A DNA stretch of 64,000 nucleotides from Malonomonas sp036526255 (GTDB lineage: Bacteria > Desulfobacterota > Desulfuromonadia > Desulfuromonadales > Geopsychrobacteraceae): the NCBI GenBank assembly GCA_036526255.1, contig DATCYW010000067.1, positions 1 to 64,000 of the forward strand, written 5' to 3'. The notes beneath the pieces were generated by a model. That model was not told the origin of the DNA. It saw only the letters and a list, made by a program, of their open reading frames with translations, and ran no database searches. Below, one piece after another: positions 15,685-24,981 of the stretch. The first letter of the stretch is position 1, and each line of letters begins with the position of its first letter. The position numbers were made by a program, and so were the translations under genes.

Positions 15685-17633
15685 CCGCGGCAAACCTGAT
15701 TGCGGCCACGCTGCTTGGCCAGATAAACCGCCCGGTCGGCCCGCTCGATCAGGGACGGAACTGTGTCCTCTCGCTGATAGCCGGCAACCCCGACACTGAC
15801 GGTCAACGACAGCGAAACCCCGGACTTCAGGGTCAGCTCGGCGGTTTCGACCGACTGTCTGATTCTTTCCGCCAGGACTGCGGCACTTTCAATGCTCGTT
15901 TCCGGCAGCAGGACGCAGAACTCCTCGCCACCGTAACGCGCCAGAGTATCTGTCTCGCGCAACAGAGTCTGAATCAGGGCGGATATTTTCTGCAGCACCT
16001 CATCCCCGGCGGGGTGACCATACCGGTCATTAACCTGCTTGAAGTGGTCCAGATCATAAAACAGCAGGCTGAAGCTGCCACCAAAGCGGATCGCCCGCCT
16101 CAGCGCCCGCTCTGCCAGGTAAAACAGCTGGCGCCGGTTCGCTACGCCGGTCAGCTCGTCAATTGTGGCGAGCTCCCTCAGCTGATTCTGCAACCGAATC
16201 ACATCACTGACATCCTGAATGGTCCCGACCATACCAATTGCTGCCCCTTGCTGATCGGAGTGCACTTCGCCCTGTGCTCTGACATGCAATAACGAGCCGT
16301 CAGCCTGCATAACCCGATATTCGATCACATAGGTCTGCTTACGCGCTAAAGCCTCCGAGATCAACTGCTCCACTACGGTGCGGTCTTCCGGATAAATCCG
16401 CTCGAGAAACCGCTCGTAAGTCGGCTGATAAGCCTTGGGCTTATCACCAAAGATGCGGAAAACCTCGTCAGACCAGCTCAGCTGGTTGCTGGCGAGATCC
16501 CAGGACCAACTCCCCAGGTGAGCCATCTGCTGTGCGTAATCAAGCGCCTGATGCGCCGCATCCGTATCCTTCAGAACCCGGTTGAAGGTGTTCACCAGCG
16601 TGCCGATTTCACCCGTTCCCGCATAGCGGAACAGCCGCTCCTCCCCCTGCTTCGCTGACAGCCCTTCAAGGTGCGCGGCAAACAGTACCAATGGCCGGAA
16701 CATCTGCCGAAAAGACAGCATGCTGAATAACAACATCACCAGAAAAGTGACGCCTATGGTCATCCAGAGAACCCGCCGGGCCTGCAGCAACGGGGCGTTG
16801 ATTTCGCTCATCGGATAATTACCCGCCAGGACCCAGTTTTTCGCGCTCAACTGCTTGAAAGCCGTCAAGGCAGCCAGTCCTTGAGAATTGACGGTTTGCT
16901 CGCACCCCTCAAAACCCTGCATGGCACGGTCAAACAGAGCATTCGCGCCAAGCGGAACGTCCTGCCGCATGATCCGCCGGGGATCCGGATGGACAATCAG
17001 CGTTCGATCCAGCGCCGCAACGTAGAAATAGCCCTTCTCGCCAAGCTTCTGGCGAGACAGGCCACCAAGAAAATTCTCACCAAGCAGATCGATACCGCCG
17101 CCGAGGATCGCCAGCAGTGTCCCCTGTTCATCGAAAATCGGCGCCGTCATCATGATGGCTGGATGGTTGTGCTGCTGGGATGAAATATAGGCGTCGGAGA
17201 TGTACGGCTGCCCGGTGCGGACGGTCTCTTGATAATAAGGGCGAAAGCTGTAACTGCGCCCGCGCCGGTCGGGCTTATGGGGGGATTCAACCAGCAGATC
17301 ACCGGCGGAGCTGAAGACAAAGATGCCGTTGTCGAAAACACTGGCGAGTTCACGCCGCTCATCGAGCCAGAGCTGCAGAGAATCAGCATCTCCCAGCTGC
17401 ATAACCGGCAGATCCCTGGCGACAGAAGTCAATACTTGCTGGGTCGATTTCAGCTTATAATCAATCGTCTCGGCAATCGCTGAAACCCGGTTGAACTGTT
17501 CTTGCTGCATTTTCTGTACGTAAGACTGGTGCAGAAACGCTGTGCTCAGATAGCTCTGGACGAAAAAACCCAGCATAAAAACCAGGCAGAGCTGGAGGAT
17601 AATTCTGAACCTGAGGTTGAACCTTCTCAGCAT
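15681..17633 (-). CDS. Membrane diguanylate cyclase (Cache-HAMP-PAS-GGDEF)
   Basis: The 650-residue product would make cyclic di-GMP. It has a first membrane span (about 10-30), a large periplasmic Cache-type sensor domain (GRSYSFRPYYQETVRTGQPY), a second span near 285-305, a HAMP segment, a PAS domain (GSWSWDLASNQLSWSDEVFRIF), and a GGDEF domain. The active site is GGEEF, with the inhibitory-site RETD five residues ahead, so it should be active and feedback-regulated. The ribosome-binding site before the ATG at 17633 is weak. The periplasmic ligand is not predictable; such Cache domains often bind small organic molecules. Confidence 0.9.
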   Translation of the reverse strand: MLRRFNLRFRIILQLCLVFMLGFFVQSYLSTAFLHQSYVQKMQQEQFNRVSAIAETIDYKLKSTQQVLTSVARDLPVMQLGDADSLQLWLDERRELASVFDNGIFVFSSAGDLLVESPHKPDRRGRSYSFRPYYQETVRTGQPYISDAYISSQQHNHPAIMMTAPIFDEQGTLLAILGGGIDLLGENFLGGLSRQKLGEKGYFYVAALDRTLIVHPDPRRIMRQDVPLGANALFDRAMQGFEGCEQTVNSQGLAALTAFKQLSAKNWVLAGNYPMSEINAPLLQARRVLWMTIGVTFLVMLLFSMLSFRQMFRPLVLFAAHLEGLSAKQGEERLFRYAGTGEIGTLVNTFNRVLKDTDAAHQALDYAQQMAHLGSWSWDLASNQLSWSDEVFRIFGDKPKAYQPTYERFLERIYPEDRTVVEQLISEALARKQTYVIEYRVMQADGSLLHVRAQGEVHSDQQGAAIGMVGTIQDVSDVIRLQNQLRELATIDELTGVANRRQLFYLAERALRRAIRFGGSFSLLFYDLDHFKQVNDRYGHPAGDEVLQKISALIQTLLRETDTLARYGGEEFCVLLPETSIESAAVLAERIRQSVETAELTLKSGVSLSLTVSVGVAGYQREDTVPSLIERADRAVYLAKQRGRNQVCRG

Positions 17634-17770
17634 TTAAACATCCATCGGAGCAACAGGCTTTCGACAATGACCAGCTGACAACAACTGTCAGCCGCGTTCC
17701 GAGTCTAGCACATCTAACAATCCTCTAACACGCCCCGTTATCGCAAACCGCCAGCGAGATAATGAAGTTA

Positions 17771-18733
17771 TCAGGAGAGCGTCAGCCGCTCCAGTTGTGC
17801 ACGAAACGTCGCCAGCGTCGTCGCCCGTTTCAGCTTGCCCATCTCCCGCTGCAGCGTAGCGTCACCAATAAAACTGAGCACATCCTTCAGCTTCATCAGC
17901 GCCTGTCGCTCGCCGCAGAACCGCTCCAGGTAAAGCGGCAGCAGCCCGCCGAGATAGGTCAGCAGTTCCTTACGCCGCTGCGTCTCGTCAACCTGCGCCG
18001 GCGCCATCCCGCGAATCCGCTGAAACAGCCAGGGGTCAGCCAGCGCACCACGGCCGAGCATCAGGCCGGCAACGCCGGTTTCCGCCAGCAGCCGCTGTCC
18101 GGTCGCGGCGTCGTTGATATCGCCGTTGGCGATGACCGGCAGACAGGTTCGCGGCACCACGGCAGCGGTCAACTGGTGGTCGGCAAAGCCGCTGTACTTC
18201 TGGACCACGGTGCGAGGATGCAGAATCAGGTAATCGATGCCGCAGTCTTCATAGATCGGTAACAGCTGAAAAATCTGCTGCGGATCCTCGTAGCCGGCCC
18301 GGCACTTGACCGAAAAACTGCCGCTGATCGCCTTCCGCAGTGAGCGGAGCAGTTCAGCCAGCTTGGCCGGCTCACGCAGCAGGACGCCTCCGGTTGCGCC
18401 GGTGGTCATGCGACCGTAGGGGCAGCCAAGATTCAGATTGAGGTGTTGGCAACCGGCCTGCTGCACCAGCACCGCCGCCTCGGCCAGTGCTTCGGCGCTG
18501 TTGCCGATCAGCTGCACCACCAGCGGCACCGGCGACTGGTGAGCGGCGATTTCTGCCAGTTCACCTTTTGCCACCCGACGGCGCGCCTGCAGGTGCGCGC
18601 GGACAAATTCAGTAAAGACCTGATCGGGAGCGACCTGGGCGATAAACCAGTCGCGCAGCACATTATTGGTCAACCCCTGCATCGGGGCCAGCATCAGGGG
18701 CGGGTGGTCATCAGACCAGGGTAATTTATGCAT
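17771..18733 (-). CDS. dus: tRNA-dihydrouridine synthase
   Basis: Dus enzymes reduce uridines in tRNA with FMN. The 320-residue product starts with the family pattern LMLAPMQGLTNNVLRDWF, and has HLNLNLGCPYGRMTTGATGG with the catalytic cysteine of the NxGCP motif, SVKCRAGYED, LILHPRTV and PVIANGDINDAATG for FMN binding. Its length is normal. I cannot assign it to DusA, DusB or DusC with certainty. It lies downstream of the DUF3820 gene on the same strand with a 33-base gap. Confidence 0.88.
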   Translation of the reverse strand: MHKLPWSDDHPPLMLAPMQGLTNNVLRDWFIAQVAPDQVFTEFVRAHLQARRRVAKGELAEIAAHQSPVPLVVQLIGNSAEALAEAAVLVQQAGCQHLNLNLGCPYGRMTTGATGGVLLREPAKLAELLRSLRKAISGSFSVKCRAGYEDPQQIFQLLPIYEDCGIDYLILHPRTVVQKYSGFADHQLTAAVVPRTCLPVIANGDINDAATGQRLLAETGVAGLMLGRGALADPWLFQRIRGMAPAQVDETQRRKELLTYLGGLLPLYLERFCGERQALMKLKDVLSFIGDATLQREMGKLKRATTLATFRAQLERLTLS

Positions 18734-18766
18734 ATACAGGTCACTTGAAGCGGGGGGGTTACAGGT

Positions 18767-19000
18767 TTAGAAACGTGGGATCAAAGGGCGCAACAGCGAT
18801 TCCAGCCCGTTGACCTTGATTTCGTAGATTTCCAGCAGCTGCCGACCGAGTTCCCCCTGCGGCAACTGATTGCCAACCAGCCAGACCACGTAAGGCTCCG
18901 GCAGGTCGACCAGGTAGCGGCCGGCGTATTTGCCGAACGGCATGCGGGTGGCGGCCAGACGGCGCAAGGCCTGCGGATCGGGGTGCAGGGTCTCAGACAT
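18767..19000 (-). CDS. DUF3820 family protein
   Basis: The 77-residue product contains the family signature MPFGKYAGRYLVDLPEPYVVWL near residue 20 and a final GLESLLRP. DUF3820 proteins are small, cytosolic and uncharacterised in most bacteria. The start at 19000 overlaps the stop of the upstream GGDEF gene by eight bases, so translation is probably coupled. An upstream reading from 19078 lies inside the GGDEF gene and is rejected. Confidence 0.75.
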   Translation of the reverse strand: MSETLHPDPQALRRLAATRMPFGKYAGRYLVDLPEPYVVWLVGNQLPQGELGRQLLEIYEIKVNGLESLLRPLIPRF

Positions 19001-20015
19001 CGGCGCTGCGCTCCTGTTTTTTCCGGTAGAGACGATCGTCCGCCAGCTTGAGCAGTTCCGCCGCTGAAGCGACCGCATCTTCGAGCACCGAAGCGATGCC
19101 GAAGCTCAGCCGGACCGTCACTTCGGCCTGCTTCCAGAGCAGCGGTTGTTCGATAAAGCGCTCGGCAATCCGCTCCAGCAGCAGTTGCGCCTTCGCCAGT
19201 TGCGTCTCCGGCAGCAGCAGCACAAACTCGTCGCCAGCCAGGCGCGTCACCAAGTCAGACTGCCGACACATATCCACCAGCCCCTCCGCCAGATAGCGCA
19301 GCAGCGCGTCGCCGCAATCGTGGCCATGGCGGTCATTGACCTGCTTGAACAGATCAAGATCGATAAACACCAGCGACAGGTGGGTGCGATAGCGCTGCGC
19401 GCGGGCGAACTCGCGCTCCAGCGCCTGCTCCATGGCCCGGCGGTTGTAGAGATCGGTCAGTGGATCGTGAAACGCCAGGTGCTGCAGATTTTCGTGGGCG
19501 GTGACATTCGACAGGCAAAGCGAGACCTTGACCGCCAGACGTTCCAGATGGATGGGGTTGTAGCCGGGGCGGTAACGTCCCGCCGAGGGATCAGCCAGAT
19601 TGAGACTGCCGACCAGCTTGCCATCCAGCGTCACCGGCACCATCGCCAGCGAGTTGAAATGAAAACGATCGGTTTCCGGCAGTAACACCCGATAGCGCTC
19701 CAGGTTTTCGTTCTCCAGCAGCGGCTTGTCGTCACGACCGAACAGCTTACGGAATCGCTCGGCATCAATCTCATTCAGCCGCGCGCGCAGACGCGGCGCG
19801 GCCGCCGCCCGACGGATCGGCTCGGCGGCCGCTTCATCCTTGATCAGACTCAGCCAGACGCGCGGCACTTCGAAAATATCGCCGATCTGTTCGAGCAGAA
19901 CCTGAAAGAAATCCTGAAATTTAAGCACGCCGAGAATCCGTGTTTCCAGCAGATGAAATTTTTCCGCCAGCTGTTCGTTTTCACGAAAGCGCTCAATGAT
20001 GGTGTCGTGCCGCAT
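18993..20015 (-). CDS. Soluble GAF-like/GGDEF diguanylate cyclase
   Basis: The 340-residue product has an N-terminal helical stretch and a GAF-like domain of the DUF484 type (FFQVLLEQIGDIFEVPRVWLSLI to about 165). A GGDEF domain follows (HDPLTDLYNRRAMEQALERE, FIDLDLFKQVNDRHGH). The active-site motif is AGDEF, a permitted variant, with inhibitory RQSD five residues ahead. No membrane span is seen, so it senses a cytoplasmic signal. It shares an operon with DUF3820 and dus, and is divergent from the PP2C phosphatase across about 86 bases. Confidence 0.88.
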   Translation of the reverse strand: MRHDTIIERFRENEQLAEKFHLLETRILGVLKFQDFFQVLLEQIGDIFEVPRVWLSLIKDEAAAEPIRRAAAAPRLRARLNEIDAERFRKLFGRDDKPLLENENLERYRVLLPETDRFHFNSLAMVPVTLDGKLVGSLNLADPSAGRYRPGYNPIHLERLAVKVSLCLSNVTAHENLQHLAFHDPLTDLYNRRAMEQALEREFARAQRYRTHLSLVFIDLDLFKQVNDRHGHDCGDALLRYLAEGLVDMCRQSDLVTRLAGDEFVLLLPETQLAKAQLLLERIAERFIEQPLLWKQAEVTVRLSFGIASVLEDAVASAAELLKLADDRLYRKKQERSADV

Positions 20016-20101
20016 TTAAATAATCCGCTACTAAAAATTGTCTGTTGCCCGGCGTCGGCTAAACTAACAGCTGACGCCCGAATCGGGAGCAAAGGTAGCA
20101 T

Positions 20102-20806
20102 ATGTTGTTAAAGAGTGACAGCCTGAGCGATATCGGCAGACAGCGCAAGCGCAATGAAGATTGCTGTTACGCCAATCCGCAGACCGGCCTGTTCATCGTG
20201 GCCGACGGCATGGGCGGACACCCGGCCGGGGAGGTCGCCAGCAAACTGGCGGTTGAAACCCTGCGCGAACAGCTGGAAACAGCTGTAGCCCTCAACCATC
20301 CGGAGCAGCTTCCGGAGCGGTTAGAGCAGGCACTACTGCAGACCAGTCGAACCATCATTCGCGCCGGCCAGGCCAATCCACAGTGGCTTAGAATGGGGAC
20401 AACCGTCGCTATTGCAGTGATTTTTGAGGGTCAGGCTTATATTGCCAATATTGGTGACAGTCGCATTTACCTGCTGCGTAACGGTGACTTGAGCCAATGC
20501 AGCTTCGATCACAACCCGACCGAGCCAACCCTGTTCCGCGGCAGGATTCAGAACCTGTCAAGCATCCTCACTCAGGCGCTGGGCATTGAGCAACCGCTGG
20601 AACCCTACCAGCAGCAAATTAACTTGCGCGCGGGTGATCGGCTGTTGCTTTGCACTGACGGCCTGAACAACATGCTGAGCGATGCTGACATCCGACAGCT
20701 GCTACAGTCAACATCCCCGCAGCAGTGCTGCCGCCGACTGGTTGATCAGGCGAACAATCGCGGTGGTCTGGACAACATCAGCGTTGTGGTTGTCGATATT
20801 GCCTGA
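20102..20806 (+). CDS. PP2C-type serine/threonine phosphatase
   Basis: The 234-residue product has the metal-binding motifs of bacterial PP2C enzymes: RKRNEDC, VADGMGGHPAGE, GTTVAIAVI, NIGDSRIYLLR, LCTDGLNNML and GGLDNISVVVV. It is a lone catalytic domain of normal length without membrane segments. No serine/threonine kinase gene is in the window, so the substrate is unknown. The gene leads a plus-strand set and is followed, after a 329-base gap, by the beta-barrel and caspase-like genes; a link to them is only positional. Confidence 0.9.
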   Translation: MLLKSDSLSDIGRQRKRNEDCCYANPQTGLFIVADGMGGHPAGEVASKLAVETLREQLETAVALNHPEQLPERLEQALLQTSRTIIRAGQANPQWLRMGTTVAIAVIFEGQAYIANIGDSRIYLLRNGDLSQCSFDHNPTEPTLFRGRIQNLSSILTQALGIEQPLEPYQQQINLRAGDRLLLCTDGLNNMLSDADIRQLLQSTSPQQCCRRLVDQANNRGGLDNISVVVVDIA

Positions 20807-21135
20807 ACTGTTACTGCCGGCCTTCAGCCCCCAGAACTTGCGGTCTTTATAACTTTTTTTGTTATATTTACAGGCTGCCTGCGAGAAATTTCAACATCCT
20901 GACATCATTTAACAATTCCTTCAATAACACTCATCCGCCTGTATCTTCCGGGCACCTGAAATCATGAATTCTCCATCCTGAACGCTTGACCTCTCATTAA
21001 GTTCTGATAGAGCTAAAGGGAGCACAAAGAATTGCTCAACAATGCCAGGTCGATTGCTGCGCAACCGAGGGGATGGTTAATAGTCAGTTAACCACGCCGC
21101 CCGGAGCGTACCGACTAGACTGAAAGGATTCTGCG
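20807..21135 (+). promoter_or_regulatory. Intergenic region with possible promoter and structured leader
   Basis: This 329-base gap holds an inverted repeat TATAAC-N7-GTTATA around 20848-20866 and a possible promoter TTGACC near 20985. From 21020 to 21116 several stems can form: GAGCA/TGCTC (21020-21037), TTGC/GCAA (21054-21064), TGGTTAA/TTAACCA (21074-21094). An enclosing stem GGTCG/CGACT (21048-21052 with 21112-21116) closes around the last two, giving a compact branched structure just before the outer membrane protein start. It was compared by eye with cyclic di-GMP, cobalamin, TPP, SAM and glycine riboswitches and matches none. Confidence 0.4.
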
Positions 21136-22389
21136 ATGCAAGCACCCCGTTCTGTACCCAGTCACCAGGCAGGGGTTCCCACAAAACCTGCCCCCGCCCC
21201 CTGCCGAACCAAAGGTAAATTACCCCTGTGCACCCATGTCCGGAGGCTTCTGAGCGTACTCTGCCTGACTGCGCTCAGCCTGACCTTCACCGGCCCGGCG
21301 GCGGCCGTATCGCTTGATGAACAGCTCAAGTTTTTACTGGAAAATGGCTGCGCCAATCTGGGCGGGACCATTACCGGCAATCTGGCGGCCTATTGCGCCG
21401 GAGCCGGCGGCTCAGGAACCTCCGCCGGCGGCGGCGCCAGCACCCCGCAAACCGCCCCGGGCATCGTGCAAGAGCGATTGAAAGAGGCCGGGGGGGAGAC
21501 TGGTAGCGAGACGGGAGTGGTGACCGAGTTGGCCCCTGGGCTGAGCCTGCTGCTGTCGACTGAATATGAAAAGCTCGACCGCGACGTCACCCGCTTCGAG
21601 GCCGGCTACGATTCGGATATCCTGCGCTTCACGGCTGGTGTCGACTATCAGTTCAGTGACAGTTTCCTGGCCGGATTGGCGTTTACCTACTACCAGCACG
21701 ACGGCGACCTGGCCAGTGGCGGCGACTTTGAAAACAACTCCTACGGGCTGCTCGGCTTTGCCGCTTTTTACCCCACCGAAACGGTTTTTATTCAGGCGAC
21801 CCTCGGTTATGCCGACAAGGATTATGAGCGTAACCGGACCGCTTTTTTCGAGATGGGTGGCAAAGAAGCCGGACCCGGCCCGGCCAAAGCCAGCTATGAC
21901 GGCAGCGAATACAGCGGCGGCATTCTGATCGGCTCGGATCATCGCGCCGGCGAGCTAAGCTTCGGCCCCCGGCTGTCACTCGACTGGGTTTATTCAGACT
22001 TCGACGGTTACAGCGAGCAGGGCAACACCGGTCTGGAACTGGTATTTGCGGACACCTCAGAATTCTCGCTGCAGAGCCGGCTCGGCATGGTCACTTCGAT
22101 GGCGATCAGCACCGGCTTCGGCGTGCTGGTGCCGCAGCTGAATGCCGACTGGGTGCATGAACTTGAAAATGATCAGCGCACCGAAAACTTCAGTTTTGTC
22201 GACGATAGCGACCGGGTCAACTATCAGTTCGAAGACCAGCCGCCAGACCGCGATTTCTTTGAGGTCGGCGCCGGCATCTCGACCATTCTGCCGAACGGCT
22301 GGCAGCTGTTCGCCCAGTACCGGACCCTCCTTGGTCACGACTATCTTGACAGTCATGTCGGCACCCTCGGGCTCCGTTTCGAATTCTGA
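21136..22389 (+). CDS. Autotransporter-type outer membrane beta-barrel protein
   Basis: The 417-residue product has a long polar N-terminus followed by a signal sequence (HVRRLLSVLCLTALSLTF, cut near AAA-VS). A short Gly/Ser-rich region follows, and then about 270 residues of alternating aromatic/polar strands typical of an autotransporter barrel (FTAGVDYQFSDSFLAGLAFT, FIQATLGYADKDYERN). It ends in LGLRFEF, the terminal-Phe signature of outer membrane barrels. AAAGGA precedes the ATG. The passenger is only about 90 residues, so it may be a pore or anchor rather than a classical autotransporter. It precedes the caspase-fold lipoprotein by 42 bases and is probably cotranscribed. Confidence 0.8.
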   Translation: MQAPRSVPSHQAGVPTKPAPAPCRTKGKLPLCTHVRRLLSVLCLTALSLTFTGPAAAVSLDEQLKFLLENGCANLGGTITGNLAAYCAGAGGSGTSAGGGASTPQTAPGIVQERLKEAGGETGSETGVVTELAPGLSLLLSTEYEKLDRDVTRFEAGYDSDILRFTAGVDYQFSDSFLAGLAFTYYQHDGDLASGGDFENNSYGLLGFAAFYPTETVFIQATLGYADKDYERNRTAFFEMGGKEAGPGPAKASYDGSEYSGGILIGSDHRAGELSFGPRLSLDWVYSDFDGYSEQGNTGLELVFADTSEFSLQSRLGMVTSMAISTGFGVLVPQLNADWVHELENDQRTENFSFVDDSDRVNYQFEDQPPDRDFFEVGAGISTILPNGWQLFAQYRTLLGHDYLDSHVGTLGLRFEF

Positions 22390-22431
22390 GCGACCGGCTC
22401 AGCTGTTCGTACCAGATAAAAGGCAAAACGG

Positions 22432-24102
22432 ATGAAACGACTTGGTTATCTGCTTGCTTTCGGGTTGCTGCTCGGCTGCCAGCCACAGCAGGGCCCCATG
22501 GGGATGGACGCGCTGAGCTCCTCCCAGGCGGATTCACTTGCCCGGTCGGCAGAAGACCTGATGCTGGTCGATTGCCTGATCCCCGGCCAGATGCGCAAGA
22601 TCGGCCGCCAGGTGACCTATCTCACCGCGCGGCGGCCAATGAAAACCACCGCCATCGACTGCGAAATCAGGGGGGGTGAATATGTCGTTGCCGACCTCGC
22701 GGACTACCGGTCGGCGCTGAAGGTCTGGCAGGAAAAGGCCGATCAGAACGATGTCCTCGCCCAGATCTATGTCGGGGAGATTTATGAAAAAGGGCTGGGA
22801 ACTCGGCCCAACTACCAGCTGGCGGCCGAATGGTACCGGCGCGCTGCCGAGCAGGGCTCTTCACGGGCGCAGATCAATCTGGCCCATCTTTATGAGCAGG
22901 GGCTCGGCGTCAAGCAGGACAAACTGGCCGCCCTCACCCTCTATCGCAAAGCAGGGGGGCTGCCTGGTGAGCTGAATCTCGATGGAGCAGCGGCTGATCA
23001 GCTGCTGCTCGAAGAGATGAACGGTCTGCGCAAAGAGTTGCAGCGGCGAACTCAGGAACTTGATCAGCTGCGCGAACAACTCAGACAGAAGCCCTCGCCC
23101 ACCGAAAAGCCACAGGAGAGCGTCGCCAAAACAACCTATCAACGGGAAATTTCGCAGCTGGAACAGCATGTCAGACAATTACAGCAGCTGGTGACTCAGA
23201 AAGATCAGCAGCTCAGCACGCTGGCCAAAAACCGGGCGCAGGAAACCCCGGTTAAAGCGCCTGCAACCATCCCGCCGATCGAATTCGGCCGCTATTATGC
23301 CCTGATCATCGGCAACAATCGCTATGACAATCAGGATGACCTGCAGACGGCGATCAACGATGCCCGCGAGCTGGGCCGGCTGTTACAAAACAACTACGGC
23401 TTCCACGTCAAAGTGCTGGAGAACGCCAAACATCTGGAGATTCTGACCGAGCTGAATAAATATCGCAAAAACCTCTCTGAAAAAGACAATTTCTTGCTCT
23501 ATTTTGCCGGTCACGGCAAATTCAACGCCCGCAACAACCGCGGCTTCTGGCTGCCCAGCGACGCTTATCGGGACAATGAAGCCAACTGGATTTCCAACAC
23601 GACCATTACCGATTACCTCAACGACATGCCGGCCAGACGGGTGCTGGTGGTCGCCGACTCCTGCTATTCAGGGATCATGGCCAGTTCGGCGGTTCCCGCG
23701 CTGCGGGGGGGACGCTCCGAAGAGCTGCGGATCGACTGGCTGAAGAGTGTCGCCAGCAAACGCTCGCGGACGGTGCTGACCTCCGGCGGGCTGGAGCCGG
23801 TGCTGGATGTCGGCGGTGGCGGGCACTCGCTGTTCGCAAAAATCTTCCTCAATGTCCTGCAGGACAATCGCGGTCTGCTCGAAGCGCAGAACCTCTACAT
23901 CGAAGTGGCGCCCGCGGTTTCCAGCGCGGCGCAGGTGGCGGGTGTCCCCCAGGAGCCGCAGTACGCGCCGATCCACTTTGCCGGGCACGGCGGCGGGGAG
24001 TTCTTCTTTGTTCCCAGCGTTACCGCCGCGGCAGACACGCACGAACGAACAAACGGCGGCGGATTTCTGGCGCTATCCCGCCCTGATAATTTTCCACGCT
24101 GA
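22432..24102 (+). CDS. Caspase-fold (peptidase C14-like) lipoprotein with Sel1 repeats
   Basis: The 556-residue product has a lipoprotein signal with lipobox LLGC (Cys16), and two Sel1-type repeats (LAQIYVGEIYEKGLG and INLAHLYEQGLG, about 108-175). A coiled coil spans about 195-270. The C-terminal caspase domain begins at YYALIIGNNRYDNQDDLQ. The catalytic dyad is present: His361 in YFAGHGKF and Cys411 in ADSCYSG. It should be an active cysteine peptidase held at the envelope. Bacterial orthocaspases cleave after Arg/Lys and are linked to cell death and defence in some species. It follows the barrel protein gene and converges with the TIR/lipoprotein pair. Confidence 0.87.
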   Translation: MKRLGYLLAFGLLLGCQPQQGPMGMDALSSSQADSLARSAEDLMLVDCLIPGQMRKIGRQVTYLTARRPMKTTAIDCEIRGGEYVVADLADYRSALKVWQEKADQNDVLAQIYVGEIYEKGLGTRPNYQLAAEWYRRAAEQGSSRAQINLAHLYEQGLGVKQDKLAALTLYRKAGGLPGELNLDGAAADQLLLEEMNGLRKELQRRTQELDQLREQLRQKPSPTEKPQESVAKTTYQREISQLEQHVRQLQQLVTQKDQQLSTLAKNRAQETPVKAPATIPPIEFGRYYALIIGNNRYDNQDDLQTAINDARELGRLLQNNYGFHVKVLENAKHLEILTELNKYRKNLSEKDNFLLYFAGHGKFNARNNRGFWLPSDAYRDNEANWISNTTITDYLNDMPARRVLVVADSCYSGIMASSAVPALRGGRSEELRIDWLKSVASKRSRTVLTSGGLEPVLDVGGGGHSLFAKIFLNVLQDNRGLLEAQNLYIEVAPAVSSAAQVAGVPQEPQYAPIHFAGHGGGEFFFVPSVTAAADTHERTNGGGFLALSRPDNFPR

Positions 24103-24114
24103 AACAACCCAAGC

Positions 24115-24981
24115 TTACTGAGGAATCCAGACCGCCAGCGCCGCCTTGACCAGCTTGATATTGTCGTCGGTGTTCAGTACCAGATTCAGCAGCGCCAGAC
24201 GTAGCGGCGCAAACTGCTGCACTTCATCCAGGCTGTTACGACTGACCCTGAGTTTGTAGGCTGCGACAATCTCTTCCATCGCAGCGGGATTGGTGGTGGA
24301 AAGATCGGCGTAAAGCAGGGTGGTCTGCCGGCTGTCGATCGTTCCGACCGGCTTGAGGACCGACACCAGAAACGGCCCCGGCCGGGTCGCAAGCCGCTCT
24401 GCCACCTCCTGATTATCGGCCCGGCTGACCCGTCCCAGCTCGACCAGATAACGCATCGCCAGCGCCGAGTTGTAATTGGCCAACGACGGCGCACTGCCCC
24501 GGACCGTACCCGGGATATACAACAGGTTGGTTGCCTGTTTTTCCGCTGCCGTCAAATCTCCCGCTTCACCAGAGCTCAGCGTCGAGCCGACGATGGCGTC
24601 CAGCAACTGCTGGTAGCGTTGCAGCGTCTCCTGATCGAGGCTGCTAAGATCAAGCCGGCGACCGAACAGCACGTAGGTGTACATCCCGTAGCCGGGCGCT
24701 TCGTCATCCATCTGCAGCAGCACATCCCAGAGATGCTGACGTGGCGGCGCATCGCCCCGACCGCGGGTCGGTTCACGTGCACCGGTCGCGGTCTCTTCGC
24801 CAACCGCTGCTTCTTCCCTTTCCACGCGTGGAGCCTCCACGCTCGGAGCCGCCACTACTGGGGGCGGAGGCGGCGGTGCAGGCCTGGAACTTGTCTGGAC
24901 CTTATTGCCGCAGCCACTCAGCAGCAGAAAGAGCCCGAGAGCCAATACAGCACAGATTTTAGCGATGACATTCTGTCTCAT
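24115..24981 (-). CDS. Lipoprotein of unknown function in the TIR operon
   Basis: The 288-residue product has a lipoprotein signal (LFLLLSGCG), then a proline/valine/glutamate-rich linker (about 35-85), then a mostly helical domain (PRQHLWDVLLQMDDEAPGYG onward, about 200 residues). No family was recognised. It overlaps the TIR gene by four bases (ATGA), so the two are translationally coupled and probably function together. It converges with the caspase-fold gene, with 12 bases between their stops. Confidence 0.75.
   Translation of the reverse strand: MRQNVIAKICAVLALGLFLLLSGCGNKVQTSSRPAPPPPPPVVAAPSVEAPRVEREEAAVGEETATGAREPTRGRGDAPPRQHLWDVLLQMDDEAPGYGMYTYVLFGRRLDLSSLDQETLQRYQQLLDAIVGSTLSSGEAGDLTAAEKQATNLLYIPGTVRGSAPSLANYNSALAMRYLVELGRVSRADNQEVAERLATRPGPFLVSVLKPVGTIDSRQTTLLYADLSTTNPAAMEEIVAAYKLRVSRNSLDEVQQFAPLRLALLNLVLNTDDNIKLVKAALAVWIPQ

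Noticed and set aside
15600..15690. tRNA-like or terminator structure after the diguanylate cyclase
   Set aside because: No T-loop consensus or acceptor stem was found, and no T-run directly follows the inverted repeat.
20980..21135. Cyclic di-GMP (GEMM) riboswitch ahead of the barrel protein gene
   Set aside because: The conserved GCAAACC and GGGACGCAAAGCC blocks are missing.
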